Shown here: piece after piece, positions 51,893 through 64,000 of the stretch
Position numbering within the stretch: position 1 is the stretch's first letter
Layout of the letters: the number at the start of each line of letters is the position of its first letter
Assembly: GCA_964016885.1 (NCBI GenBank)
Contig: OZ024748.1
Location: 31,414,152-31,478,151, forward strand
Length of the DNA stretch: 64,000 bases
Direction of reading: 5' to 3'
From: Eledone cirrhosa
Taxonomy: Eukaryota; Mollusca; Cephalopoda; Octopoda; Eledonidae
The notes under the pieces: model-generated
The model's database searches: none
What the model saw: the letters and a program-made list of their open reading frames with translations, nothing else
Told to the model about the DNA's origin: nothing
Translations under genes and position numbers: made by a program

Positions 51893-54800
51893 TTAAGTTC
51901 CAAGGATGGAGGCCGTGTGAGCGTGTGTTTTGTATAATGAAAAATTGAACAGGGACAGAACAGAGAGGCAGTACGACAAATGTTTATTAAATTCACGCTC
52001 AGGAGAGTGGAGGGTAGGTGGAGGACGACGTTTCGGGCATAAGCCCTTCTTCAGGTGAGAGTTCAAAAGGTGTGTAGGGGAGTGGTGGAGAGACATATAG
52101 CGAAAGGAAACGGTGCGAATGAAAAATTAACAAATAAAGACAAGCAATTGTAGGAACACAGGCAAAGAATCATATACGGAAAAAAAAGGGGTACGGTAAC
52201 AAAATCAAACAGAGGTAATGCGTGGAAGGAAAGACAAAGTGTGGGAAGGTGTGTAAAGTTCGGAGAAAGGTCACGGCGGATTAGATCGGGGTTGAGCCGG
52301 TTGTTAAGTTAAGTTCCAAGGATGGAGGCCGTGTGAGCGTGTGTTTTGTATAATGAAAAATTGAACAGGGACAGAACAGAGAGGCAGTACGACAAATGTA
52401 TATTAAATTCACGCTCAGGAGAGTGGGGGGTAGGTGGAGGACGACGTTTCGGGCATAAGCCCTTCTTCAGGTGAGAGTTCAAAAGGTGTGTAGGGGAGTG
52501 GTGGAGAGACATATAGCGAAAGGAAACGGTGCGAATGAAAAATTAACAAATAAAGACAAACAATTGTAGGAACACAGGCAAAGAATCATATACGGAAAAA
52601 AAGGGGTACGGTAACAAAATCAAACAGAGGTAATGCGTGGAAGGAAAGACAAAGTGTGGGAAGGTGTGTAAAGTTCGGAGAAAGGTCACGGCGGATTAGA
52701 TCGGGGTTGAGCCGGTTGTTAAGTTAAGTTCCAAGGATGGAGGCCGTGTGAGCGTGTGTTTTGTATAATGAAAAATTGAACAGGGACAGAACAGAGAGGC
52801 AGTACGACAAATGTTTATTAAATTCACGCTCAGGAGAGTGGGGGGTAGGTGGAGGACGACGTTTCGGGCATAAGCCCTTCTTCAGGTGAGAGTTCAAAAG
52901 GTGTGTAGGGGAGTGGTGGAGAGACATATAGCGAAAGGAAACGGTGCGAATGAAAAATTAACAAATAAAGACAAACAATTGTAGGAACACAGGCAAAGAA
53001 TCATATACGGAAAAAAAAGCGGTACGGTAACAAAATCAAACAGAGGTAATGCGTGGAAGGAAAGACAAAGTGTGGGAAGGTGTGTAAAGTTCGGAGAAAG
53101 GTCACGGCGGATTAGATCGGGGTTGAGCCGGTTGTTAAGTTAAGTTCCAAGGATGGAGGCCGTGTGAGCGTGTGTTTTGTATAATGAAAAATTGAACAGG
53201 GACATAACAGAGAGGCAGTACGACAAATGTTTATTAAATTCACGCTCAGGAGAGTGGGGGGTAGGTGGAGGACGACGTTTCGGGCATAAGCCCTTCTTCA
53301 GGTGAGAGTTCAAAAGGTGTGTAGGGGAGTGGTGGAGAGACATATAGCGAAAGGAAACGGTGCGAATGAAAAATTAACAAATAAAGACAAACAATTGTAG
53401 GAACACAGGCAAAGAATCATATACGGAAAAAAAAGCGGTACGGTAACAAAATCAAACAGAGGTAATGCGTGGAAGGAAAGACAAAGTGTGGGAAGGTGTG
53501 TAAAGTTCGGAGAAAGGTCACGGCGGATTAGATCGGGGTTGAGCCGGTTGTTAAGTTAAGTTCCAAGGATGGAGGCCGTGTGAGCGTGTGTTTTGTATAA
53601 TGAAAAATTGAACAGTGACAGAACAGAGAGGCAGTACGACAAATGTTTATTAAATTCACGCTCAGGAGAGTGGGGGGTAGGTGGAGGACGACGTTTCGGG
53701 CATAAGCCCATCTTCAGGTGAGAGTTCAAAAGGTGTGTAGGGGAGTGGTGGAGAGACATATAGCGAAAGGAAACGGTGCGAATGAAAAATTAACAAATAA
53801 AGACCAACAATTGTAGGAACACAGGCAAAGAATCATATACGGAAAAAAAAGGGGTACGGTAACAAAATCAAACAGAGGTAATGCGTGGAAGGAAAGACAA
53901 AGTGTGGGAAGGTGTGTAAAGTTCGGAGAAAGGTCACGGCGGATTAGATCGGGGTTGAGCCGGTTGTTAAGTTAAGTTCCAAGGATGGAGGCCGTGTGAG
54001 CGTGTGTTTTGTATAATGAAAAATTGAACAGGGACAGAACAGAGAGGCAGTACGACAAATGTTTATTAAATTCACGCCCAGGAGAGTGGGGGGTAGGTGG
54101 AGGACGACGTTTCGGGCATAAGCCCTTCTTCAGGTGAGAGTTCAAAAGGTGTGTAGGGGAGTGGTGGAGAGACATATAGCGAAAGGAAACGGTGCGAATG
54201 AAAAATTAACAAATAAAGACAAACAATTGTAGGAACACAGGCAAAGAATCATATACGGAAAAAAAAGCGGTACGGTAACAAAATCAAACAGAGGTAATGC
54301 GTGGAAGGAAAGACAAAGTGTGGGAAGGTGTGTAAAGTTCGGAGAAAGGTCACGGCGGATTAGATCGGGGTTGAGCCGGTTGTTAAGTTAAGTTCCAAGG
54401 ATGGAGGCCGTGTGAGCGTGTGTTTTGTATAATGAAAAATTGAACAGGGACAGAACAGAGAGGCAGTACGACAAATGTTTATTAAATTCACGCTCAGGAG
54501 AGTGGGGGGTAGGTGGAGGACGACGTTTCGGGCATAAGCCCTTCTTCAGGTGAGAGTTCAAAAGGTGTGTAGGGGAGTGGTGGAGAGACATATAGCGAAA
54601 GGAAACGGTGCGAATGAAAAATTAACAAATAAAGACAAACAATTGTAGGAACACAGGCAAAGAATCATATACGAAAAAAAAAGCGGTACGGTAACAAAAT
54701 CAAACAGAGGTAATGCGTGGAAGGAAAGACAAAGTGTGGGAAGGTGTGTAAAGTTCGGAGAAAGGTCACGGCGGATTAGATCGGGGTTGAGCCGGTTGTT

Positions 54801-57800
54801 AAGTTAAGTTCCAAGGATGGAGGCCGTGTGAGCGTGTGTTTTGTATAATGAAAAATTGAACAGGGACATAACAGAGAGGCAGTACGACAAATGTTTATTA
54901 AATTCACGCTCAGGAGAGTGGGGGGTAGGTGGAGGACGACGTTTCGGGCATAAGCCCTTCTTCAGGTGAGAGTTCAAAAGGTGTGTAGGGGAGTGGTGGA
55001 GAGACATATAGCGAAAGGAAACGGTGCGAATGAAAAATTAACAAATAAAGACAAACAATTGTAGGAACACAGGCAAAGAATCATATACGGAAAAAAAAGG
55101 GGTACGGTAACAAAATCAAACAGAGGTAATGCGTGGAAGGAAAGACAAAGTGTGGGAAGGTGTGTAAAGTTCGGAGAAAGGTCACGGCGGATTAGATCGG
55201 GGTTGAGCCGGTTGTTAAGTTAAGTTCCAAGGATGGAGGCCGTGTGAGCGTGTGTTTTGTATAATGAAAAATTGAACAGGGACAGAACAGAGAGGCAGTA
55301 CGACAAATGTTTATTAAATTCACGCTCAGGAGAGTGGGAGGTAGGTGGAGGACGACGTTTCGGGCATAAGCCCTTCTTCAGGTGAGAGTTCAAAAGGTGT
55401 GTAGGGGAGTGGTGGAGAGACATATAGCGAAAGGAAACGGTGCGAATGAAAAATTAACAAATAAAGACAAACAATTGTAGGAACACAGGCAAAGAATCAT
55501 ATACGGAAAAAAAGGGGTACGGTAACAAAATCAAACAGAAGTAATGCGTGGAAGGAAAGACAAAGTGTGGGAAGGTGTGTAAAGTTCGGAGAAAGGTCAC
55601 GGCGGATTAGATCGGGGTTGAGCCGGTTGTTAAGTTAAGTTCCAAGGATGGAGGCCGTGTGAGCGTGTGTTTTGTATAATGAAAAATTGAACAGGGACAG
55701 AACAGAGAGGCAGTACGACAAATGTTTATTAAATTCACGCTCAGGAGAGTGGGGGGTAGGTGGAGGACGACGTTTCGGGCATAAGCCCTTCTTCAGGTGA
55801 GAGTTCAAAAGGTGTGTAGGGGAGTGGTGGAGAGACATATAGCGAAAGGAAACGGTGCGAATGAAAAATTAACAAATAAAGACAAACAATTGTAGGAACA
55901 CAGGCAAAGAATCATATACGGAAAAAAAAGGGGTACGGTAACATAATCAAACAGAGGTAATGCGTGGAAGGAAAGACAAAGTGTGGGAAGGTGTGTAAAG
56001 TTCGGAGAAAGGTCACGGCGGATTAGATCGGGGTTGAGCCGGTTGTTAAGTTAAGTTCCAAGGATGGAGGCCGTGTGAGCGTGTGTTTTGTATAATGAAA
56101 AATTGAACAGGGACAGAACAGAGAGGCAGTACGACAAATGTTTATTAAATTCACGCTCAGGAGAGTGGGGGGTAGGTGGAGGACGACGTTTCGGGCATAA
56201 GCCCTTCTTCAGGTGAGAGTTCAAAAGGTGTGTAGGGGAGTGGTGGAGAGACATATAGCGAAAGGAAACGGTGCGAATGAAAAATTAACAAATAAAGACA
56301 AACAATTGTAGGAACACAGGCAAAGAATCATATACGGAAAAAAAAGCGGTACGGTAACAAAATCAAACAGAGGTAATGCGTGGAAGGAAAGACAAAGTGT
56401 GGGAAGGTGTGTAAAGTTCGGAGAAAGGTCACGGCGGATTAGATCGGGGTTGAGCCGGTTGTTAAGTTAAGTTCCAAGGATGGAGGCCGTGTGAGCGTGT
56501 GTTTTGTATAATGAAAAATTGAACAGGGACAGAACAGAGAGGCAGTACGACAAATGTTTATTAAATTCACGCTCAGGAGAGTGGGGGGTAGGTGGAGGAC
56601 GACGTTTCGGGCATAAGCCCTTCTTCAGGTGAGAGTTCAAAAGGTGTGTAGGGGAGTGGTGGAGAGACATATAGCGAAAGGAAACGGTGCGAATGAAAAA
56701 TTAACAAATAAAGACAAACAATTGTAGGAACACAGGCAAAGAATCATATACGGAAAAAAAAGCGGTACGGTAACAAAATCAAACAGAGGTAATGCGTGGA
56801 AGGAAAGACAAAGTGTGGGAAGGTGTGTAAAGTTCGGAGAAAGGTCACGGCGGATTAGATCGGGGTTGAGCCGGTTGTTAAGTTAAGTTCCAAGGATGGA
56901 GGCCGTGTGAGCGTGTGTTTTGTATAATGAAAAATTGAACAGGGACAGAACAGAGAGGCAGTACGACAAATGTTTATTAAATTCACGCTCAGGAGAGTGG
57001 AGGGTAGGTGGAGGACGACGTTTCGGGCATAAGCCCTTCTTCAGGTGAGAGTTCAAAAGGTGTGTAGGGGAGTGGTGGAGAGACATATAGCGAAAGGAAA
57101 CGGTGCGAATGAAAAATTAACAAATAAAGACAAGCAATTGTAGGAACACAGGCAAAGAATGATATACGGAAAAAAAAGGGGTACGGTAACAAAATCAAAC
57201 AGAGGTAATGCGTGGAAGGAAAGACAAAGTGTGGGAAGGTGTGTAAAGTTCGGAGAAAGGTCACGGCGGATTAGATCGGGGTTGAGCCGGTTGTTAAGTT
57301 AAGTTCCAAGGATGGAGGCCGTGTGAGCGTGTGTTTTGTATAATGAAAAATTGAACAGGGACAGAACAGAGAGGCAGTACGACAAATGTATATTAAATTC
57401 ACGCTCAGGAGAGTGGGGGGTAGGTGGAGGACGACGTTTCGGGCATAAGCCCTTCTTCAGGTGAGAGTTCAAAAGGTCTGTAGGGGAGTGGTGGAGAGAC
57501 ATATAGCGAAAGGAAACGGTGCGAATGAAAAATTAACAAATAAAGACAAACAATTGTAGGAACACAGGCAAAGAATCATATACGGAAAAAAAAGGGGTAC
57601 GGTAACAAAATCAAACAGAGGTAATGCGTGGAAGGAAAGACAAAGTGTGGGAAGGTGTGTAAAGTTCGGAGAAAGGTCACGGCGGATTAGATCGGGGTTG
57701 AGCCGGTTGTTAAGTTAAGTTCCAAGGATGGAGGCCGTGTGAGCGTGTGTTTTGTATAATGAAAAATTGAACAGGGACAGAACAGAGAGGCAGTACGACA

Positions 57801-58546
57801 AATGTTTATTAAATTCACGCTCAGGAGAGTGGGGGGTAGGTGGAGGACGACGTTTCGGGCATAAGCCCTTCTTCAGGTGAGAGTTCAAAAGGTGTGTAGG
57901 GGAGTGGTGGAGAGACATATAGCGAAAGGAAACGGTGCGAATGAAAAATTAACAAATAAAGACAAACAATTGTAGGAACACAGGCAAAGAATCATATACG
58001 GAAAAAAAAGGGGTACGGTAACAAAATCAAACAGAGGTAATGCGTGGAAGGAAAGACAAAGTGTGGGAAGGTGTGTAAAGTTCGGAGAAAGGTCACGGCG
58101 GATTAGATCGGGGTTGAGCCGGTTGTTAAGTTAAGTTCCAAGGATGGAGGCCGTGTGAGCGTGTGTTTTGTATAATGAAAAATTGAACAGGGACAGAACA
58201 GAGAGGCAGTACGACAAATGTTTATTAAATTCACGCTCAGGAGAGTGGGGGGTAGGTGGAGGACGACGTTTCGGGCATAAGCCCTTCTTCAGGTGAGAGT
58301 TCAAATGGTGTGTAGGGGAGTGGTGGAGAGACATATAGCGAAAGGAAACGGTGCGAATGAAAAATTAACAAATAAAGACAAACAATTGTAGGAACACAGG
58401 CAAAGAATCATATACGGAAAAAAAAGGGGTACGGTAACAAAATCAAACAGAGGTAATGCGTGGAAGGAAAGACAAAGTGTGGGAAGGTGTGTAAAGTTCG
58501 GAGAAAGGTCACGGCGGATTAGATCGGGGTTGAGCCGGTTGTTAAG
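51893..58546 (+). repeat. Satellite block C2 (16 monomers)
   Basis: Monomers start at 51893, 52309, 52724, 53140, 53556, 53972, 54388, 54804, 55220, 55635, 56051, 56467, 56883, 57299, 57715 and 58131. The adjacent pair GTGGAGGGTAGG plus GACAAGCAATTG (51893), then AAATGTATATT (52309), recurs at 56883/57299, 59379/59795 and 63122/63538. GGGACATAACAG marks 53140 and 54804, and AACAGTGACAG marks 53556. GTGGGAGGTAGG followed by CAGAAGTAATG links 55220 to 46072 at an offset of 9,148 bp. Confidence 0.85.
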
Positions 58547-61500
58547 TTAAGTTCCAAGGATGGAGGCCGTGTGAGCGTGTGTTTTGTATAATGAAAAATT
58601 GAACAGGGACAGAACAGAGAGGCAGTACGACAAATGTTTATTAAATTCACGCTCAGGAGAGTGGGGGGTAGGTGGAGGACGACGTTTCGGGCATAAGCCC
58701 TTCTTCAGGTGAGAGTTCAAAAGGTGTGTAGGGGAGTGGTGGAGAGACATATAGCGAAAGGAAACGGTACGAATGAAAAATTAACAAATAAAGACAAACA
58801 ATTGTAGGAACACAGGCAAAGAATCATATACGAAAAAAAAAGCGGTACGGTAACAAAATCAAACAGAGGTAATGCGTGGAAGGAAAGACAAAGTGTGGGA
58901 AGGTGTGTAAAGTTCGGAGAAAGGTCACGGCGGATTAGATCGGGGTTGAGCCGGTTGTTAAGTTAAGTTCCAAGGATGGAGGCCGTGTGAGCGTGTGTTT
59001 TGTATAATGAAAAATTGAACAGGGACAGAACAGAGAGGCAGTACGACAAATGTTTATTAAATTCACGCTCAGGAGAGTGGGGGGTAGGTGGAGGACGACG
59101 TTTCGGGCATAAGCCCTTCTTCAGGTGAGAGTTCAAAAGGTGTGTAGGGGAGTGGTGGAGAGACATATAGCGAAAGGAAACGGTGCGAATGAAAAATTAA
59201 CAAATAAAGACAAACAATTGTAGGAACACAGGCAAAGAATCATATACGGAAAAAAAAGCGGTACGGTAACAAAATCAAACAGAGGTAATGCGTGGAAGGA
59301 AAGACAAAGTGTGGGAAGGTGTGTAAAGTTCGGAGAAAGGTCACGGCGGATTAGATCGGGGTTGAGCCGGTTGTTAAGTTAAGTTCCAAGGATGGAGGCC
59401 GTGTGAGCGTGTGTTTTGTATAATGAAAAATTGAACAGGGACAGAACAGAGAGGCAGTACGACAAATGTTTATTAAATTCACGCTCAGGAGAGTGGAGGG
59501 TAGGTGGAGGACGACGTTTCGGGCATAAGCCCTTCTTCAGGTGAGAGTTCAAAAGGTGTGTAGGGGAGTGGTGGAGAGACATATAGCGAAAGGAAACGGT
59601 GCGAATGAAAAATTAACAAATAAAGACAAGCAATTGTAGGAACACAGGCAAAGAATCATATACGGAAAAAAAAGGGGTACGGTAACAAAATCAAACAGAG
59701 GTAATGCGTGGAAGGAAAGACAAAGTGTGGGAAGGTGTGTAAAGTTCGGAGAAAGGTCACGGCGGATTAGATCGGGGTTGAGCCGGTTGTTAAGTTAAGT
59801 TCCAAGGATGGAGGCCGTGTGAGCGTGTGTTTTGTATAATGAAAAATTGAACAGGGACAGAACAGAGAGGCAGTACGACAAATGTATATTAAATTCACGC
59901 TCAGGAGAGTGGGGGGTAGGTGGAGGACGACGTTTCGGGCATAAGCCCTTCTTCAGGTGAGAGTTCAAAAGGTGTGTAGGGGAGTGGTGGAGAGACATAT
60001 AGCGAAAGGAAACGGTGCGAATGAAAAATTAACAAATAAAGACAAACAATTGTAGGAACACAGGCAAAGAATCATATACGGAAAAAAAGGGGTACGGTAA
60101 CAAAATCAAACAGAGGTAATGCGTGGAAGGAAAGACAAAGTGTGGGAAGGTGTGTAAAGTTCGGAGAAAGGTCACGGCGGATTAGATCGGGGTTGAGCCG
60201 GTTGTTAAGTTAAGTTCCAAGGATGGAGGCCGTGTGAGCGTGTGTTTTGTATAATGAAAAATTGAACAGGGACAGAACAGAGAGGCAGTACGACAAATGT
60301 TTATTAAATTCACGCTCAGGAGAGTGGGGGGTAGGTGGAGGACGACGTTTCGGGCATAAGCCCTTCTTCAGGTGAGAGTTCAAAAGGTCTGTAGGGGAGT
60401 GGTGGAGAGACATATAGCGAAAGGAAACGGTGCGAATGAAAAATTAACAAATAAAGACAAACAATTGTAGGAACACAGGCAAAGAATCATATACGGAAAA
60501 AAAAGCGGTACGGTAACAAAATCAAACAGAGGTAATGCGTGGAAGGAAAGACAAAGTGTGGGAAGGTGTGTAAAGTTCGGAGAAAGGTCACGGCGGATTA
60601 GATCGGGGTTGAGCCGGTTGTTAAGTTAAGTTCCAAGGATGGAGGCCGTGTGAGCGTGTGTTTTGTATAATGAAAAATTGAACAGGGACATAACAGAGAG
60701 GCAGTACGACAAATGTTTATTAAATTCACGCTCAGGAGAGTGGGGGGTAGGTGGAGGACGACGTTTCGGGCATAAGCCCTTCTTCAGGTGAGAGTTCAAA
60801 AGGTGTGTAGGGGAGTGGTGGAGAGACATATAGCGAAAGGAAACGGTGCGAATGAAAAATTAACAAATAAAGACAAACAATTGTAGGAACACAGGCAAAG
60901 AATCATATACGGAAAAAAAAGCGGTACGGTAACAAAATCAAACAGAGGTAATGCGTGGAAGGAAAGACAAAGTGTGGGAAGGTGTGTAAAGTTCGGAGAA
61001 AGGTCACGGCGGATTAGATCGGGGTTGAGCCGGTTGTTAAGTTAAGTTCCAAGGATGGAGGCCGTGTGAGCGTGTGTTTTGTATAATGAAAAATTGAACA
61101 GGGACAGAACAGAGAGGCAGTACGACAAATGTTTATTAAATTCACGCCCAGGAGAGTGGGGGGTAGGTGGAGGACGACGTTTCGGGCATAAGCCCTTCTT
61201 CAGGTGAGAGTTCAAAAGGTGTGTAGGGGAGTGGTGGAGAGACATATAGCGAAAGGAAACGGTGCGAATGAAAAATTAACAAATAAAGACAAGCAATTGT
61301 AGGAACACAGGCAAAGAATCATATACGGAAAAAAAAGGGGTACGGTAACAAAATCAAACAGAGGTAATGCGTGGAAGGAAAGACAAAGTGTGGGAAGGTG
61401 TGTAAAGTTCGGAGAAAGGTCATGGCGGATTAGATCGGGGTTGAGCCGGTTGTTAAGTTAAGTTCCAAGGATGGAGGCCGTGTGAGCGTGTGTTTTGTAT

Positions 61501-62289
61501 AATGAAAAATTGAACAGGGACAGAACAGAGAGGCAGTACGACAAATGTTTATTAAATTCACGCTCAGGAGAGTGGGGGGTAGGTGGAGGACGACGTTTCG
61601 GGCATAAGCCCTTCTTCAGGTGAGAGTTCAAAAGGTGTGTAGGGGAGTGGTGGAGAGACATATAGCGAAAGGAAACGGTGCGAATGAAAAATTAACAAAT
61701 AAAGACAAGCAATTGTAGGAACACAGGCAAAGAATCATATACGGAAAAAAAAGGGGTACGGTAACAAAATCAAACAGAGGTAATGCGTGGAAGGAAAGAC
61801 AAAGTGTGGGAAGGTGTGTAAAGTTCGGAGAAAGGTCACGGCGGATTAGATCGGGGTTGAGCCGGTTGTTAAGTTAAGTTCCAAGGATGGAGGCCGTGTG
61901 AGCGTGTGTTTTGTATAATGAAAAATTGAACAGGGACAGAACAGAGAGGCAGTACGACAAATGTTTATTAAATTCACGCTCAGGAGAGTGGGGGGTAGGT
62001 GGAGGACGACGTTTCGGGCATAAGCCCTTCTTCAGGTGAGAGTTCAAAAGGTGTGTAGGGGAGTGGTGGAGAGACATATAGCGAAAGGAAACGGTGCGAA
62101 TGAAAAATTAACAAATAAAGACAAACAATTGTAGGAACACAGACAAAGAATCATATACGGAAAAAAAAGGGGTACGGTAACAAAATCAAACAGAGGTAAT
62201 GCGTGGAAGGAAAGACAAAGTGTGGGAAGGTGTGTAAAGTTCGGAGAAAGGTCACGGCGGATTAGATCGGGGTTGAGCCGGTTGTTAAG
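58547..62289 (+). repeat. Nine-monomer repeat C3 (3,743 bp)
   Basis: Monomers start at 58547, 58963, 59379, 59795, 60210, 60626, 61042, 61458 and 61874. Private variants CGGTACGAATG (58766), ACGAAAAAAAAAGCGG (58831), GTGGAGGGTAGG (59379 monomer) and AAATGTATATT (59795 monomer) recur exactly 3,743 bp further right. 60626 (GGGACATAACAG) and 61042 (TTCACGCCCAGG) match 53140 and 53972 but lack the intervening equivalent of 53556. Confidence 0.87.
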
Positions 62290-64000
62290 TTAAGTTCCAA
62301 GGATGGAGGCCGTGTGAGCGTGTGTTTTGTATAATGAAAAATTGAACAGGGACAGAACAGAGAGGCAGTACGACAAATGTTTATTAAATTCACGCTCAGG
62401 AGAGTGGGGGGTAGGTGGAGGACGACGTTTCGGGCATAAGCCCTTCTTCAGGTGAGAGTTCAAAAGGTGTGTAGGGGAGTGGTGGAGAGACATATAGCGA
62501 AAGGAAACGGTACGAATGAAAAATTAACAAATAAAGACAAACAATTGTAGGAACACAGGCAAAGAATCATATACGAAAAAAAAAGCGGTACGGTAACAAA
62601 ATCAAACAGAGGTAATGCGTGGAAGGAAAGACAAAGTGTGGGAAGGTGTGTAAAGTTCGGAGAAAGGTCACGGCGGATTAGATCGGGGTTGAGCCGGTTG
62701 TTAAGTTAAGTTCCAAGGATGGAGGCCGTGTGAGCGTGTGTTTTGTATAATGAAAAATTGAACAGGGACAGAACAGAGAGGCAGTACGACAAATGTTTAT
62801 TAAATTCACGCTCAGGAGAGTGGGGGGTAGGTGGAGGACGACGTTTCGGGCATAAGCCCTTCTTCAGGTGAGAGTTCAAAAGGTGTGTAGGGGAGTGGTG
62901 GAGAGACATATAGCGAAAGGAAACGGTGCGAATGAAAAATTAACAAATAAAGACAAACAATTGTAGGAACACAGGCAAAGAATCATATACGGAAAAAAAA
63001 GCGGTACGGTAACAAAATCAAACAGAGGTAATGCGTGGAAGGAAAGACAAAGTGTGGGAAGGTGTGTAAAGTTCGGAGAAAGGTCACGGCGGATTAGATC
63101 GGGGTTGAGCCGGTTGTTAAGTTAAGTTCCAAGGATGGAGGCCGTGTGAGCGTGTGTTTTGTATAATGAAAAATTGAACAGGGACAGAACAGAGAGGCAG
63201 TACGACAAATGTTTATTAAATTCACGCTCAGGAGAGTGGAGGGTAGGTGGAGGACGACGTTTCGGGCATAAGCCCTTCTTCAGGTGAGAGTTCAAAAGGT
63301 GTGTAGGGGAGTGGTGGAGAGACATATAGCGAAAGGAAACGGTGCGAATGAAAAATTAACAAATAAAGACAAGCAATTGTAGGAACACAGGCAAAGAATC
63401 ATATACGGAAAAAAAAGGGGTACGGTAACAAAATCAAACAGAGGTAATGCGTGGAAGGAAAGACAAAGTGTGGGAAGGTGTGTAAAGTTCGGAGAAAGGT
63501 CACGGCGGATTAGATCGGGGTTGAGCCGGTTGTTAAGTTAAGTTCCAAGGATGGAGGCCGTGTGAGCGTGTGTTTTGTATAATGAAAAATTGAACAGGGA
63601 CAGAACAGAGAGGCAGTACGACAAATGTATATTAAATTCACGCTCAGGAGAGTGGGGGGTAGGTGGAGGACGACGTTTCGGGCATAAGCCCTTCTTCAGG
63701 TGAGAGTTCAAAAGGTGTGTAGGGGAGTGGTGGAGAGACATATAGCGAAAGGAAACGGTGCGAATGAAAAATTAACAAATAAAGACAAACAATTGTAGGA
63801 ACACAGGCAAAGAATCATATACGGAAAAAAAGGGGTACGGTAACAAAATCAAACAGAGGTAATGCGTGGAAGGAAAGACAAAGTGTGGGAAGGTGTGTAA
63901 AGTTCGGAGAAAGGTCACGGCGGATTAGATCGGGGTTGAGCCGGTTGTTAAGTTAAGTTCCAAGGATGGAGGCCGTGTGAGCGTGTGTTTTGTATAATGA
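62290..64000 (+). repeat. Start of second nine-monomer copy C4, cut by window end
   Basis: Complete monomers start at 62290, 62706, 63122 and 63538, and a 48-base partial monomer runs from 63953. Variants match 58547, 58963, 59379 and 59795 in order at an offset of 3,743 bp. The array continues beyond the window. Confidence 0.87.

Larger units (their letters stand above)
1..64000 (+). repeat. Satellite DNA array, 416-bp monomer, window-wide
   Basis: The same unit recurs head to tail from the first base to the last without interruption. Successive TTAAGTTCC phrases fall at 255, 671, 1068, 1484 and so on to 63953, almost always 415 or 416 bases apart, giving 156 complete monomers plus two partial ones. 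Orientation never changes and no unrelated sequence is inserted. Shared private variants recur at multi-kilobase offsets, so the array has higher-order structure. The pattern fits eukaryotic satellite DNA homogenised by unequal exchange. A role in centromere, heterochromatin or sex-chromosome structure cannot be told from sequence alone. 416 is twice 208, compatible with a dinucleosome spacing, but that is only a numerical remark. No flanking unique DNA is present to locate the array. Confidence 0.98.

Noticed and set aside
255..63741. About 150 minus-strand open frames of 67-126 codons as genes
   Set aside because: They are the same frame repeated once per monomer. Stops, frameshifts and start loss occur freely, no family is recognised, and a 68% pyrimidine strand has few stop codons by composition. 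The longer versions (90, 116, 126 codons) arise only from local point changes or the truncated monomers.
1..64000. CRISPR array
   Set aside because: The repeated unit is 416 bp with no variable spacers; every part of the period is repeated.
1..64000. rDNA intergenic spacer repeats
   Set aside because: Such spacers can hold tandem repeats of this size, but 64 kb without any rRNA sequence makes it unlikely. It cannot be fully excluded from the window.
1..64000. Telomeric or simple-sequence repeat
   Set aside because: No short telomere-type hexamer array is present; the period is 415-416 bp with complex internal sequence.

Overview
The whole 64,000-base window is one uninterrupted head-to-tail tandem array of a single satellite DNA monomer. 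No unique sequence, gene, RNA gene or transposon body is visible anywhere in it. Counting from the phrase TTAAGTTCC as unit position 1, there are 156 complete monomers between 255 and 63,952, with a partial monomer at each window edge, so the array continues on both sides. The usual monomer is 416 bp, or 415 bp when its A-tract has 7 rather than 8 A. Exceptions are three 397-bp monomers, four 408-bp monomers each followed by a 147-bp truncated monomer, and a few single copies with small indels. All copies point the same way and appear by eye to be highly similar.

Arrays like this, with higher-order repeat (HOR) structure, are typical of eukaryotic heterochromatin such as pericentromeric, subtelomeric or other constitutive blocks. 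I found nothing that identifies the species. A bacterial, plasmid or phage origin is very unlikely because no coding region of ordinary size exists. Base counts on the reference monomer (50229-50644) give about 44.5% G+C but extreme strand asymmetry: A 148, G 135, T 83, C 50, so 68% purine on the + strand.

Layout: (1) 1-18,907 is built from a 16-monomer HOR of about 6.63 kb: two full copies (255-6885 and 6886-13518), a collapsed 5-monomer copy (13519-15595) and a truncated copy (15596-18907). The marker is a 397-bp monomer with a 19-bp deletion. (2) 18,908-43,992 carries longer repeats with offsets of about 8.87 and 9.70 kb, marked by a 147-bp truncated monomer at 26799, 36501, 41215 and 43431. 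(3) 43,993-64,000 is more homogeneous, with two- and one-monomer tandem duplications and a 9-monomer (3,743 bp) repeat at the right end. These patterns fit repeated unequal exchange and conversion.

On the minus strand nearly every monomer has a 67-codon open frame, but it is broken in about ten copies, and the pyrimidine-rich composition of that strand is enough to explain it. The monomer has three conspicuous internal elements: a G-rich run able to form a two-layer G-quadruplex, a stem-loop whose minus-strand flanks (CTGAAGA and GAAA) resemble a hammerhead ribozyme core, and an A-tract of variable length. The hammerhead-like element, the strand asymmetry and the exchange history are the main points for follow-up. 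I do not see an undescribed gene system.
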